From contig SHNC01000114.1 of the NCBI GenBank assembly GCA_004295105.1, positions 1-41,718 of the forward strand: a stretch of 41,718 bases of DNA. The letters run 5' to 3'. A program made the position numbers and the translations under genes. This document shows, one piece after another, positions 16,954-25,982 of the stretch; the first letter of the stretch is position 1; each line of letters begins with the position of its first letter. The stretch comes from Betaproteobacteria bacterium (GTDB lineage Bacteria; Pseudomonadota; Gammaproteobacteria; Burkholderiales; Rhodocyclaceae). Under the pieces are notes generated by a model that saw only the letters and a program-made list of their open reading frames with translations, was not told the DNA's origin and did not search any database.

Positions 16954-16978
16954 TTTCATGATGCACTGCAACATGAAA
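16954..16978. promoter_or_regulatory. Candidate operator palindrome upstream of the patatin gene
   Basis: TTTCATG (16954-16960) and its perfect inverted copy CATGAAA (16972-16978) are separated by 11 bases, an AT-richer block only 27 bases from the patatin start codon. An outer CGCTT/AAGCG pair adds to the symmetry. The size and position fit a repressor site overlapping the promoter or leader; the regulator is unknown. Confidence 0.4.
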
Positions 16979-16995
16979 ACTGCAAGCGCATCTCG

Positions 16996-17922
16996 TTACC
17001 GAGCGTGTCGACCGCCGCCGTCCTGCCCCCATCCGCGCGGTGCGATGAACGCCTCGGCAAGGAAATCCACCAGCACGCGCACCTTCACCGACAGGTGCTT
17101 GCGCGACGGGTAGACGGCAAAGATGCCGACCTCCGGGCCCCGGCAACCGGGCAGCACCTCGACCAGGCGGCCGGCGGTGATGTCGTCACCGATCAGGAAG
17201 TCCGGCTGCAGGACGATGCCCTGATGCGCCAGCGCCACCGCGCGGCAGGTGTCGCCGTTGTTGGTGCGCATGCGCGGGCGCGTCTGCACCTCGCGTTCGC
17301 CGTCGGGCGTGGTGAAGCGCCACAGGTCGCCCTGCGCCGCATACGTGTAGGCGATGACCGGGTGGCGCGCCAGCTCGTCGACGCTGGCCGGGCTGCCGTG
17401 CCGGGCCAGGAATTCAGGGCTGGCGCAGGCCACGATTCGGGTCGACGCGAGGCGCCGGTACACCAGGCTGGAATCCTCCAGCCGGCTGATGCGCACGACG
17501 ACGTCGAACCCCTCCTCGACCACGTCGACCATGCGGTCTGCGAGACTCACTTCGAGTTCGACGTCCGGGTAGCGCTCCATGAACGGGCCCCACAGCGGCG
17601 CCAGGTGCAGGATGCCGAAGGAGAACGGTGCATTGATGCGCAAGCGCCCGACCGGGTGGCCGGTGACCGCGCCCACCGCGCTGTCGGCTTCCTCCACTTC
17701 GGCGAGGATCTGCTTGCAGCGGCCGTAATAGGCCCGGCCGGCCTCGGTCAGCGACAAGCGGCGCGTCGTGCGCTGCAGCAGGCGGGCGCCCAGCCGGGCC
17801 TCCAGCTCGATGATGCTGCGCGACACCGCCGCCTTGGTCACGCGCAGCAGCTCGGCGGCGCCGACGAAGCTGCCGGCCTCCACCACGGCGACGAAGCTCT
17901 CCATTTCACGAAAGCGATCCAT
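16996..17922 (-). CDS. LysR family transcriptional regulator
   Basis: 308 residues. The N-terminus is a classic LysR winged helix-turn-helix: MDRFREMESFVAVVEAGSFV, AAELLRVTKAAVSRSIIELE, RLGARLLQRTTRRLSLTEAG. The effector-binding domain follows (residues about 90-290) with the usual two-lobe pattern. It diverges from the dioxygenase/cytochrome b561/esterase operon across 123 bases, the typical layout for a LysR activator of the neighbouring operon and repressor of itself. The inducer is not predictable from sequence, though an aromatic compound would fit the dioxygenase. Confidence 0.92.
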   Translation of the reverse strand: MDRFREMESFVAVVEAGSFVGAAELLRVTKAAVSRSIIELEARLGARLLQRTTRRLSLTEAGRAYYGRCKQILAEVEEADSAVGAVTGHPVGRLRINAPFSFGILHLAPLWGPFMERYPDVELEVSLADRMVDVVEEGFDVVVRISRLEDSSLVYRRLASTRIVACASPEFLARHGSPASVDELARHPVIAYTYAAQGDLWRFTTPDGEREVQTRPRMRTNNGDTCRAVALAHQGIVLQPDFLIGDDITAGRLVEVLPGCRGPEVGIFAVYPSRKHLSVKVRVLVDFLAEAFIAPRGWGQDGGGRHAR

Positions 17923-17929
17923 GCCCTAT

Positions 17930-17948
17930 TGTCAAACAACTATTGACA
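17930..17948. promoter_or_regulatory. Candidate LysR-type operator in the divergent promoter region
   Basis: TGTCAA (17930-17935) and TTGACA (17943-17948) form a perfect inverted repeat with a 7-base spacer, beginning 8 bases from the regulator's start codon. The rest of the interval to 18045 is AT-rich, with repeated ATCAAT words. TTGACA could also serve as a -35 box for the plus-strand operon. The T-N11-A pattern of LysR boxes is satisfied but is weak evidence by itself. Confidence 0.42.
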
Positions 17949-18045
17949 GTCAATCAATGGGAAGGCGATTTATCGATTATGGATCAATCAATAAACTTCA
18001 ATCATCGCCAGACCGCTGGCACTCCCTTTCCTGGACGAAGATCCG

Positions 18046-18864
18046 ATGAAACTGCCCACCCTGTTCCTGTCCCATGGCGCGCCGACCTTCGCGGTGGAGC
18101 CCGGCCTGCTCGGTCCCTTGCTCGGCAAGCTGGGCCGCGCCCTGCCCCGGCCGCGTGCCATCGTCGTGCTGTCGCCGCACTGGATGAGCCGGCGGCTCGA
18201 AGTCAGCGCCGGGCCCCGGCCCGAAACCGTGCATGACTTCGGTGGTTTTCCGCGCGTGCTGTACACCTTGCAGTACCCGGCGCCCGGCGCACCGGGTGTG
18301 GCCGCCGAGGTGATCGCGCAGTTGGCCCACCGCGGCCTGACCGCGGTCGCCAACGACCATCAAGGCCTCGACCATGGCGCGTGGGTGCCGCTGATGCACC
18401 TCTATCCCGAGGCCGACATCCCGGTGATCCAGTTGTCGCAACCCGCCAGCCCGTCGCCGCTGGCGCTGCTCGAACTCGGCCAGGCGCTGGCCCCCTTGCG
18501 TGAGCAGGGCATCCTGATCGTCGCCTCGGGCAGCATGACGCACAACCTGTACGAGTTCCGCATGGCCGGCGCGGACGAACCGTACGCCCAGGCCTTCGCC
18601 GACTGGGTGTGGCAGCGCATCGGCGACGGCGAACTCGGCGAACTGCTCGACTATCGCAGCAAGGCACCGGCGGCGGTGCGCGCGCACCCCACGGACGAGC
18701 ACTTCCTGCCGCTCTACTTCGCCATCGGCGCCGCCGGCGAGGACTGGCGCACCGCGACGCGGCTCGACGGCGGCGTGACGTACGGCGTGCTGAGCATGGA
18801 CAGCTTCGTGTTCGGCGCGCGCGTCGAACTGACCGCCGCCGCGCCGCAGGCCGCCCTGGCCTGA
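18046..18864 (+). CDS. Class III extradiol ring-cleavage dioxygenase, DODA/YgiD type
   Basis: 272 residues. It opens MKLPTLFLSHGAPTFAVEPG, with the metal-ligand His of the LigB/DODA fold (H10), then VVLSPHWMSRR and the family block ANDHQGLDHGAWVPLMHLYP. The segment GSMTHNLYEFRMAG supplies a further conserved His. These Zn- or Fe-dependent enzymes cleave catechols such as L-DOPA at the 4,5 position. The length agrees with YgiD-type enzymes. It is the first gene of an operon with a b-type cytochrome and an esterase under a divergent LysR regulator. The natural substrate is not known for most bacterial members. Confidence 0.9.
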   Translation: MKLPTLFLSHGAPTFAVEPGLLGPLLGKLGRALPRPRAIVVLSPHWMSRRLEVSAGPRPETVHDFGGFPRVLYTLQYPAPGAPGVAAEVIAQLAHRGLTAVANDHQGLDHGAWVPLMHLYPEADIPVIQLSQPASPSPLALLELGQALAPLREQGILIVASGSMTHNLYEFRMAGADEPYAQAFADWVWQRIGDGELGELLDYRSKAPAAVRAHPTDEHFLPLYFAIGAAGEDWRTATRLDGGVTYGVLSMDSFVFGARVELTAAAPQAALA

Positions 18865-18911
18865 GCGAGCCGCCTGCCAGCACGGCGCTCCCCCTTCCCC
18901 AAGGAGACGAC

Positions 18912-19451
18912 ATGAAAGCCCGCTACACCCGCACCGCCATCTCGCTGCACTGGCTGATGGCGCTCGGCATCATCGGCACCTTCGCCCTCGGCATCTACAT
19001 GCAGGACCTGCCGCTGTCGCCGACCAAGCTGCAGCTCTATTCCTGGCACAAGTGGGCCGGGGTGACGCTGTTCATGCTGCTCATCCTGCGCCTGGCGTGG
19101 CGCATCGCCCACCCCGCACCGCCGCTGCCGGCAACGATGCCCGCCGCGTTGCGGCTCGCCGCCCATGCGGCGCACTGGGTGCTGTACGCGCTGATGATCA
19201 TGATCCCGCTCAGCGGCTGGCTGATGAGTTCCGCCAAGGGCTTCCAGACCGTGTGGTTCGGCGTGCTGCCGCTGCCCGACCTGGTGGCCAAGGACAAGGC
19301 GCTCGGCGACCTCCTGCAGGAAGTCCACGAAGCGCTCAACTTCACCTTGCTGCTCCTGATCGTCGCCCATGTCGGCGCGGCGCTGAAGCATCACCTCATC
19401 GACCGCGACGACGTGCTGACCCGCATGCTGCCCGCCGCCGACAAGGCCTGA
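18912..19451 (+). CDS. Cytochrome b561 family protein
   Basis: 179 residues from ATG 18912, with a strong AAGGAG seven bases upstream. Four transmembrane helices carry the His ligands of two b hemes: ISLHWLMALGIIGTF (helix 1), LYSWHKWAGVTLFML (helix 2), AAHAAHWVLYALMIM (helix 3) and LLLIVAHVGAALKHH (helix 4). This is the YceJ/CybB type of bacterial cytochrome b561, an inner-membrane quinol oxidoreductase that can pass electrons to superoxide or a periplasmic partner. In this operon it may support redox balance during aromatic oxidation; that is inference. Confidence 0.92.
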   Translation: MKARYTRTAISLHWLMALGIIGTFALGIYMQDLPLSPTKLQLYSWHKWAGVTLFMLLILRLAWRIAHPAPPLPATMPAALRLAAHAAHWVLYALMIMIPLSGWLMSSAKGFQTVWFGVLPLPDLVAKDKALGDLLQEVHEALNFTLLLLIVAHVGAALKHHLIDRDDVLTRMLPAADKA

Positions 19452-19470
19452 CACCACTGGAGCCAACCTG

Positions 19471-20160
19471 ATGAACGACCGCCTGCGACTCCCCGACCTC
19501 GTCACCGACCTGAGCCTGCCTTACCGCCTGCGCGCGGCCCGTGGCAGGGCGGCAGGACTCCTGTTGCTGATGCACGGCGTGGGCAGCAACGAAACCTCCC
19601 TCGCCGGCTTCCTCGGCCTGATCCCCGACGACGTCGCCGTCGCGCTGGTGCGCTTCCCGATCGAGATGGCGCCGGGGGCCTACACCGCGTTCACCGTCCA
19701 TTTCACCGCCGACGGCCCGGTGATCGACGCCGAGGCCGCGGAAAGCAGCCGCCAGACGCTGGCGCGCTTCGTCGGCGAACTGCAGTCGCGCACCGGAATC
19801 GCACCGGCGCGCACGCTGGTGGCGGGCTTCAGCCAGGGCGGCATCATGTCGGCGGGCCTGGCGCTGACGCGTCCCGACACCGTCGCCGGATTCGCCATCC
19901 TGTCCGGCCGCATCCTGCCGGAGATCGCGCCGCTGATCGCCCAGCCGGCACAGCTCGGCGCGCTCGATGCGTTGATCCTGCACGGCGACCAGGACGATCG
20001 TCTGCCGGTGATGTGGGCGGAACGCAGCACATCCCTGCTGCAGCAACTGGGGGTGCGCTTCGAGCAGAAGCGCTACCCGGCGCGGCACGAAATCACCCTG
20101 GACATGGCACAGGATTTCGCCGCATGGGTCAGGCGGCGACTCGCAGCGGTGGACGGCTGA
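19471..20160 (+). CDS. Phospholipase/carboxylesterase family alpha/beta hydrolase
   Basis: 229 residues with GGAG ahead of ATG 19471. The catalytic triad is visible: S121 in LVAGFSQGGIMSAG, D175 in LHGDQDDRLPV and H206 in PARHEIT. The oxyanion region is LLLMHGVGSNETS. This is the EstB/YpfH-like abhydrolase_2 family of cytosolic esterases acting on short acyl esters or lysophospholipids. It closes the three-gene operon and converges on the chemotaxis receptor gene with a 21-base gap. The substrate is unknown. Confidence 0.9.
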   Translation: MNDRLRLPDLVTDLSLPYRLRAARGRAAGLLLLMHGVGSNETSLAGFLGLIPDDVAVALVRFPIEMAPGAYTAFTVHFTADGPVIDAEAAESSRQTLARFVGELQSRTGIAPARTLVAGFSQGGIMSAGLALTRPDTVAGFAILSGRILPEIAPLIAQPAQLGALDALILHGDQDDRLPVMWAERSTSLLQQLGVRFEQKRYPARHEITLDMAQDFAAWVRRRLAAVDG

Positions 20161-20181
20161 GCCGTTCACCGCCCTCGCATC

Positions 20182-21135
20182 TCAGCGAACGTCGAGCGCG
20201 TCGATGATGCCAGCGCCGATCTCGCGCTGACGACCGATCGCGCGGGTGATCTGGCCGACGACCTCGACGCGACGCCTGGCACCGGCATGGATCTCGTTCA
20301 TCGCGTCGCGCGCGCCGTTGGCGAGTTCGCGGCCGCTGTCGACCATGCGGCTGGTCTCGCGCACCGCGTCGGAGGCATCGCGTGAAGTCAGGCTGAGGTC
20401 GGCGGCGATGCGGCCGATACGCTCGCTCGCATTGCGCGCCTGCTCCGCGAGCTTGCGCACCTCGTCGGCGACCACCGCGAAACCGCGTCCGGCCTCGCCC
20501 GCTCGCGCGGCCTCGATCGCCGCGTTGAGAGCGAGCAGGTTGGTCTGCTCGGAAATCTGCGTGATCGAGGCGACGATGCCGCCGATCTCGCCCGACTGCG
20601 CAGCCAGCGCGACGAGGTCATCCTGCGCACGCTGCAGTCCGGCGCCGAGGTGGTCGATGGCATCGCCGGCACGCGAAATCAGATCGCCGCCGCTGACGAC
20701 CTTCTCGCCGCTCGCCTTCGCCAGCGTGTTGGCCTCGGCCATGTCGGTCAGGGCCTGATCGACCATCCCGAGCAATTCCTGCGCCAGATTCGCGGCACGC
20801 TCCGACGCCCGCTGCAGGCTGCGCACCTGTTCGCCGTCGTCGGCCGCCGCCTGAGTTCGTTGCGCGGCGGCCTCGGCGTCACGCAGCCGGGACTGCAGCG
20901 CGACGTTCTGCTCGCGCTCACGCGCGATCTCCTCTTCCAGCGCACTCAGCGCCACGGCCTGCTGCGAGCCGGCGCCACCGCCCCAGGCAAACCAGGCCGC
21001 TGCGGCGCCCAGCACCGCAGCGAGCGACGCGCAGTAGCGCGCGATATCGTTCGACAGGATGGCGGCCGCGACCGCAAGGGCGCACGACAGCACGCAGAGC
21101 AGGGGGGCGGTGGAATTGCGTTCGTTGTGTTTCAT
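20182..21135 (-). CDS. Methyl-accepting chemotaxis protein, short form
   Basis: 317 residues. Two hydrophobic helices (about 11-27 and 33-50) are separated by only a few residues, so there is almost no periplasmic sensor. A coiled coil follows from about 60 to 110, then the signalling domain with the invariant hairpin tip [20 protein letters not shown] and [17 protein letters not shown]. The protein should couple to CheA/CheW, but no che genes are in the window. Lacking a ligand-binding domain, it may sense membrane or cytoplasmic state, or act through a partner. The ribosome site at ATG 21135 is weak. Confidence 0.88.
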   Translation of the reverse strand: MKHNERNSTAPLLCVLSCALAVAAAILSNDIARYCASLAAVLGAAAAWFAWGGGAGSQQAVALSALEEEIAREREQNVALQSRLRDAEAAAQRTQAAADDGEQVRSLQRASERAANLAQELLGMVDQALTDMAEANTLAKASGEKVVSGGDLISRAGDAIDHLGAGLQRAQDDLVALAAQSGEIGGIVASITQISEQTNLLALNAAIEAARAGEAGRGFAVVADEVRKLAEQARNASERIGRIAADLSLTSRDASDAVRETSRMVDSGRELANGARDAMNEIHAGARRRVEVVGQITRAIGRQREIGAGIIDALDVR

Positions 21136-21395
21136 GACGAGCAGGAATTTCCCGAGATTTCGAAGTCAGTCGGTTACAACGGCACCGCGAAGGCGAAACT
21201 GAAGGCCGATACGTCGCGACAGTACTGCAGGCGGTCGATCCCGCTTCCAATCAACATAGAAGGCATGGCCGATCCCGACAAGTGCGAGCCCGCACGGCTG
21301 GCGCCCTTTTCCGGCCGGCGTTCGCGCTCTATTGTGCAAGAAGGGTGCCGGCAGCGACGCACGCGCCCGCCACATCGGCCAACGGAGAACTCGAC

Positions 21396-21629
21396 ATGGA
21401 AAAGGCAACCCACGAACTCGGCGATCTGTTCCGGCAGCTCGGCCTGCCCGACACCCCCGCCGAAATCGAACGCTTCGTCGCCAGCCACCGCCCCCTGCCG
21501 CCCGGCACGACACTGGCCGACGCACCGTTCTGGTCGCCCAGCCAGGCGCAGTTCCTGCGCGAAGAAATCAACGAGGACGCGGACTGGGCCGAACTGGTCG
21601 ACACGCTGGCCTCGATGCTGAGCGACTGA
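21396..21629 (+). CDS. DUF2789 family small protein
   Basis: 77 residues from ATG 21396 with CGGAG about 8 nt upstream. It reads MEKATHELGDLFRQLGLPDT, PPGTTLADAPFWSPSQAQFL and EEINEDADWAELVDTLASML, which matches the short DUF2789 proteins of proteobacteria (about 75 residues, mostly helical, acidic). There is no known function. It is a single gene that converges on the ABC transporter operon. Confidence 0.8.
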   Translation: MEKATHELGDLFRQLGLPDTPAEIERFVASHRPLPPGTTLADAPFWSPSQAQFLREEINEDADWAELVDTLASMLSD

Positions 21630-21685
21630 GCCGGCGACCGAACCCGCGCCCCGGCCAGGGCCGCGGCCACGGCGGGTGCGGCCGT

Positions 21686-22472
<787 letters not shown>

Positions 22473-22489
<17 letters not shown>

Positions 22490-23123
22490 GGCGCTTCTCC
22501 AGGCGCTGGAAGAGCCAGGTCAGCACCAGGGTCATGAGCAGGTAGAAGCCGGCGGCCACCACGAAGGGCGTGATCGTGAAGTCACGCTGCACGATGCCGC
22601 GCGCCGCGCGCAACAGGTCGTTGAGCGCGAGCACGTAGATCAGCGAGGTGTCCTTCACCAGCGTGATGGTCTCGTTGCTCATCGGCGGCAGGATGCGCTT
22701 GACCACCTGCGGCAGCACGATGCGCCGCATCGTCTGCCCATAGGTGAAGCCCAGCACCTTGGCGCCCTCGTACTGGCCACGGTCGATCGACTGAATGCCG
22801 GCGCGGAAGATCTCGGCGAAATAGGCGGCGTAATTCAGCGCGAAGGCCACGATCGCCGCCGGAAAGTCCGGCAGGCGGATGCCGACGACCGGCACGAAGG
22901 GCAGTGCGTAGTAGATGAACAGCAACTGCAGCATCAACGGCGTGCCGCGCATCAGCCAGATGTAGGCGTTGACCGCCTGGCTGGCGACGGTGAAGCGCGA
23001 GATGCGGACCAGCGCCAGCGCGAGCCCGAGCGGCACCGCCAGCGCCAGCGTGATGACGAAGAGCCTGAGAGTGACGACCGAGCCTTCGGCGAGCGGGCCG
23101 AGGATACCGAGGATGTAGTCCAT
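22473..23123 (-). CDS. Polar amino acid ABC transporter, permease
   Basis: 216 residues from ATG 23123 (frame open to 23162). About five transmembrane helices, with the EAA loop contacting the ATPase (GAKVLGFTYGQTMRRIVLPQ) and the family motif RGTPLMLQLLFIYYALPF. This is the HisM/GlnP type. A single permease gene implies a homodimer. The ATPase gene starts before this one ends, so translation is probably coupled. The start codon lacks an obvious Shine-Dalgarno, and the REP inverted repeat lies just upstream. Confidence 0.92.
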
Positions 23124-23206
23124 TGTGGAGAGCCGGAAGACGGGCCACGCGCGAGGCGTCACGGAGCGGCGCCCCTCGCCGGGTGAGCGGCCCGGGGCGA
23201 AAATTG

Positions 23207-23299
23207 ATCGCGGCTGCCGCCGCTCCCACGGGTCGCCTTCTTAACGGTAGATTTCGTTGCGGACGCTTTCGTCCAGGTGGGAGCGGCGACAGCCGCGAT
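23207..23299. repeat. REP-type inverted repeat pair (REPIN-like)
   Basis: Two 23-base arms, 23207-23229 and 23277-23299, are inverted copies with one mismatch and 47 bases between them. Each arm has the GTGGGAGCGGCGACAGCCGC type sequence, with its own small GCGGC/GCCGC stem. That is the form of the repetitive extragenic palindromes found in many copies in Pseudomonas and other proteobacterial genomes. It sits between the binding-protein and permease genes, so it could also lower downstream expression or stabilise the upstream transcript, as REP elements are known to do. Confidence 0.72.
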
Positions 23300-23324
23300 G
23301 GCAAAGCCCGGCCGGACTATGGCC

Positions 23325-24134
23325 TTACTTGATGATGTCCTTGCCGAACCATTCAGTCGAGATGCGGGCGGCACTCCCGTCCTTCTTCATCTCGTCCATC
23401 ACCTTCTGCAGCCTGGCAAGCAGCTCGGTGTCGTCCTTGCGCGTGCCGACGCCGTATTCCTCGGTGCCGAAGTTGTCGTCGAGCACGGTGTAAGCGTCCG
23501 GCTTCTTGGACGTGTAGTAGCGGCCGACGACTTCATCCAGCACCACCGCGTCCAGCCGCCCGGTGGTGAGGTCCATCAGCGCGGTGACGTTGTCGCCGAA
23601 CTTCTTCAGCTCCTTGAACGAACCTGCGACGGCATCCTTCTGCACCGCATCGACCGCGCTGCTGCCGTCCTGGATGCCGACGACCTTGCCGGCGAGATCG
23701 GCCTTGGCCTTGATCGCCGAACCGGCGGGCACGATGATGACTTGGTGGTTCTCCATGTAGGGCGCGGTGAAACCGATGTTCTGCTTGCGTTCCTCGGTGA
23801 TGGTCAAGCCGTTCCACAGCGCATCCACGCGCTTGCCATTGAGTTCTGCTTCCTTGGCGCTCCAGTCGATGGGCTTGAACTCGACTTCCAGGCCGAGGCG
23901 CTTGGCTGCCTCCTTCGCCAGGTCGATATCGAAGCCGACGAGCTCGTTCTTGCGGTCGCGGAAACCCATCGGCGGGAAGTTGTCGTCAAGGCCGATGACG
24001 ATCTTGTTCGCAACAGGCGTGGGAGCGGGCGCTGCTCCCGACTGCACCGTCGGCGCCGGTTCGTTCTTGCCGCAGCCCGACAGCAGCGCGCCGGCGGTGA
24101 GGGACATCATCAGCAGGGACGTCAGTCTTTTCAT
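23325..24134 (-). CDS. Polar amino acid ABC transporter, substrate-binding lipoprotein
   Basis: 269 residues from ATG 24134. A lipoprotein signal peptide ends in the lipobox LLSGC (C21), followed by a Pro/Ala linker, so it is anchored at the outer face of the inner membrane. The bilobed SBP family 3 fold is evident from IVIGLDDNFPPMGFRD, LVGFDIDLAKEAAKRLGLEV, WNGLTITEERKQNIGFTAPY and GTRKDDTELLARLQKVMDEM. The block with DFPP/FDIDL and the TIT-x-ERK motif is usual for Arg/Lys/His- or Gln-binding proteins. It is the first gene of the importer operon; the permease follows after the REP repeat. Confidence 0.92.
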   Translation of the reverse strand: MKRLTSLLMMSLTAGALLSGCGKNEPAPTVQSGAAPAPTPVANKIVIGLDDNFPPMGFRDRKNELVGFDIDLAKEAAKRLGLEVEFKPIDWSAKEAELNGKRVDALWNGLTITEERKQNIGFTAPYMENHQVIIVPAGSAIKAKADLAGKVVGIQDGSSAVDAVQKDAVAGSFKELKKFGDNVTALMDLTTGRLDAVVLDEVVGRYYTSKKPDAYTVLDDNFGTEEYGVGTRKDDTELLARLQKVMDEMKKDGSAARISTEWFGKDIIK

Positions 24135-24350
24135 GATCTCTGGCCAGGAATGAGGGGGAATCGGAAAGAGGGACTTCGAGCAATCGTGGAGTCGGCACAT
24201 CCGTGCCGCTCCTTCACAGCGTTTGCTGCAGCGCGGGCGAGATTGTCCGCCCGAAGCGGCGGCCGATCAACCCGCTCGGGCGGCCGCGCGCGGGCGGAAT
24301 GTCAATTCCCGGTCAGTATTGATCTGCGACACCGGTTGGGAAGTCAAGTC

Positions 24351-24378
24351 TTGCGGCGAAACCACCTGACGTTAAACT
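24351..24378 (+). promoter_or_regulatory. Weak candidate promoter of the HEAT/methyltransferase pair
   Basis: TTGCGG (24351-24356) and TAAACT (24373-24378) with 16 bases between them, about 50 bases before the first start codon. Three and four consensus matches respectively, so this is only suggestive. The 294-base gap also holds a short CGGGCGA/TCCGCCCG hairpin at 24234-24253, closer to the binding-protein gene. Confidence 0.22.
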
Positions 24379-24428
24379 CTGTGGGCCGATATCGTCGCAA
24401 CGACCAGGTCGGTTCGTCGCCTTACTCT

Positions 24429-25982
24429 ATGCCATCCTTCAAATCCGACTCGTCCTTCTTCCACAAGATTGCCTTGGGCGCCATCGGTAGCCGCGCGGTA
24501 ACCGCAGACCTTGTTGGTCGCGGGCACACGATCGTTGAACTCGAGCGCGGGGCCCTGGATGCCAAGATCTGGAAAGGGATCAAGCGTAAGCGCGTCCGTA
24601 TTCCAGATCTCATCTGCATCTCGTGCGGTCAACGCGTGGAGGTCCGGACCAAGAGCAAGCCCGAACTCTCAATGTCACACAGCCCGACGATTCCTGAACG
24701 CCGCTGGGATTTCGGCATGGTTGGCAGCGATCTTATTTCGACTCCGATCTGCACCGAAACGGATTCCGAGGCAATGCAAATCATCACGCAGTGGACACGC
24801 GGAGAACTCGCTTCCGACACCGCCTACTGGAGCGAACGCGAACGAGTCAAATGGCAGTTGGACGGGGCGATCAACTACCTCACCGTTCAAGCCTTTCGCG
24901 ATGCACGGCCGGACAAGACCCAAACGAAAGGGGCAGAGGAAGGGTCCGAGACGACACTGATCTGGCGATCCTGTTTTTCACCCTGCAATGGCACCGTTGT
25001 TGCGATAAGCGACGCGAACATCACCGTACAGAATATGACGGGAACGCGGGTACGACGCGGTTGCAAGGGTATCCAGCCTATCGTCTCCGTCGGCGACGAA
25101 GTTCGCCGCAACCAGATCCTCGCCTGCAACGTGACGCCACAAGGCTTCGGCAGCCTCCAATGCAAAGCCGGCCTTGCTGCGGACGAGATGGGAGGGATGC
25201 TTGCCAGCCAACATCTGCCCGTGCGCTTCGCCGGAATCAAGCTTGCTCGCATCCGCCGGGTGACGGCACTGCAGCACGAAATTTCGCGTATTGCGAATGA
25301 CGCCGACGAGGACATCTATGTGCGCCTGGAAGCAAAGGCGTACATGGCGCAAGTTCATAACGTCCCGATTGGCACCTTGTTTGGGGCCGAGCTGGCAGCC
25401 CTCGACAAACCGGACCAACTGGAAGCGATCATCACGATAGGGGAGATTGGCACAGAGTCTGCCGCCGAATTGTTGGCCACAGTTCTTGCCGATCCGGACA
25501 AGGGCTATTTCTTACGTTCGGCCGCCGCGTATTGCCTCGGCCGCATTGATTGTGCAGTGGCCCGTAGCGCGTTGGTGCAGGCTTTCTCGACACAATCACA
25601 TCGCGTGCGCGAAGACGCCCTTGCTGCCTTGGCGGGAATGGGTTCCGGAGCAATCGGCGAATTGTTCTCAGGCATAAGCCACAGTGACGAACAGATTCAG
25701 GCCGGTTGCGCCGAAGCTATCCGCTGGCAAGCCCTGCGATCGGAACCAGCATCGCTGGAGCAGGAAATCGTGAGGCCGCTTGCGCAGGTTCTTGCCAATG
25801 ACAACCGCTCACTACTCGCAGTCTGGCTTGGCGGACAACTCCCGGAGACCCTGGTGCAGGCCGCACTCGCCAAAGTCATGAATCGCGACAGCCGCCTTGC
25901 CTACGCGCTTGCCGTAGCCTGGGCATACGCCCGCTCGTGGATTGCGCCGCTCAACGACTCTCTCATGGTGCCCAAGCAGTGA
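24429..25982 (+). CDS. HEAT-repeat protein with PD-(D/E)XK-like N-terminus, possible restriction endonuclease
   Basis: 517 residues from ATG 24429; the frame runs far upstream only as antisense of the binding-protein gene. The N-terminal 85 residues have a helix (FFHKIALGAIGSRAVTADLV) and then RIPDLICISCGQRVEVRTKS. D60 and E71, with R73, K75 and K77, approximate a PD-(D/E)XK nuclease core, although the exact E-x-K spacing is not met; C63 and C66 form one CxxC. Residues about 188-235 look like a small beta barrel (GTVVAISDANITVQNMTG, VSVGDEVRRNQILACNV). About 328-436 are HEAT-like helical pairs (GEIGTESAAELLATVL). I do not recognise a named family. It overlaps the DNA methyltransferase gene (TGATG), and base composition is clearly lower in GC than the flanks, which supports transfer as a unit. 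Confidence 0.6.
   Translation: MPSFKSDSSFFHKIALGAIGSRAVTADLVGRGHTIVELERGALDAKIWKGIKRKRVRIPDLICISCGQRVEVRTKSKPELSMSHSPTIPERRWDFGMVGSDLISTPICTETDSEAMQIITQWTRGELASDTAYWSERERVKWQLDGAINYLTVQAFRDARPDKTQTKGAEEGSETTLIWRSCFSPCNGTVVAISDANITVQNMTGTRVRRGCKGIQPIVSVGDEVRRNQILACNVTPQGFGSLQCKAGLAADEMGGMLASQHLPVRFAGIKLARIRRVTALQHEISRIANDADEDIYVRLEAKAYMAQVHNVPIGTLFGAELAALDKPDQLEAIITIGEIGTESAAELLATVLADPDKGYFLRSAAAYCLGRIDCAVARSALVQAFSTQSHRVREDALAALAGMGSGAIGELFSGISHSDEQIQAGCAEAIRWQALRSEPASLEQEIVRPLAQVLANDNRSLLAVWLGGQLPETLVQAALAKVMNRDSRLAYALAVAWAYARSWIAPLNDSLMVPKQ

Noticed and set aside
24021..24039. GGGAGC/GCTCCC inverted repeat resembling a REP arm inside the binding-protein gene
   Set aside because: It lies in the coding region for the linker after the lipobox and is short; chance or codon composition explains it, although it resembles the REP arms 700 bases away.
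23277..24428. Upstream extension of the HEAT-protein reading frame
   Set aside because: It runs antisense to the amino acid binding-protein gene and shows no protein-like features; the composition changes near 24420.
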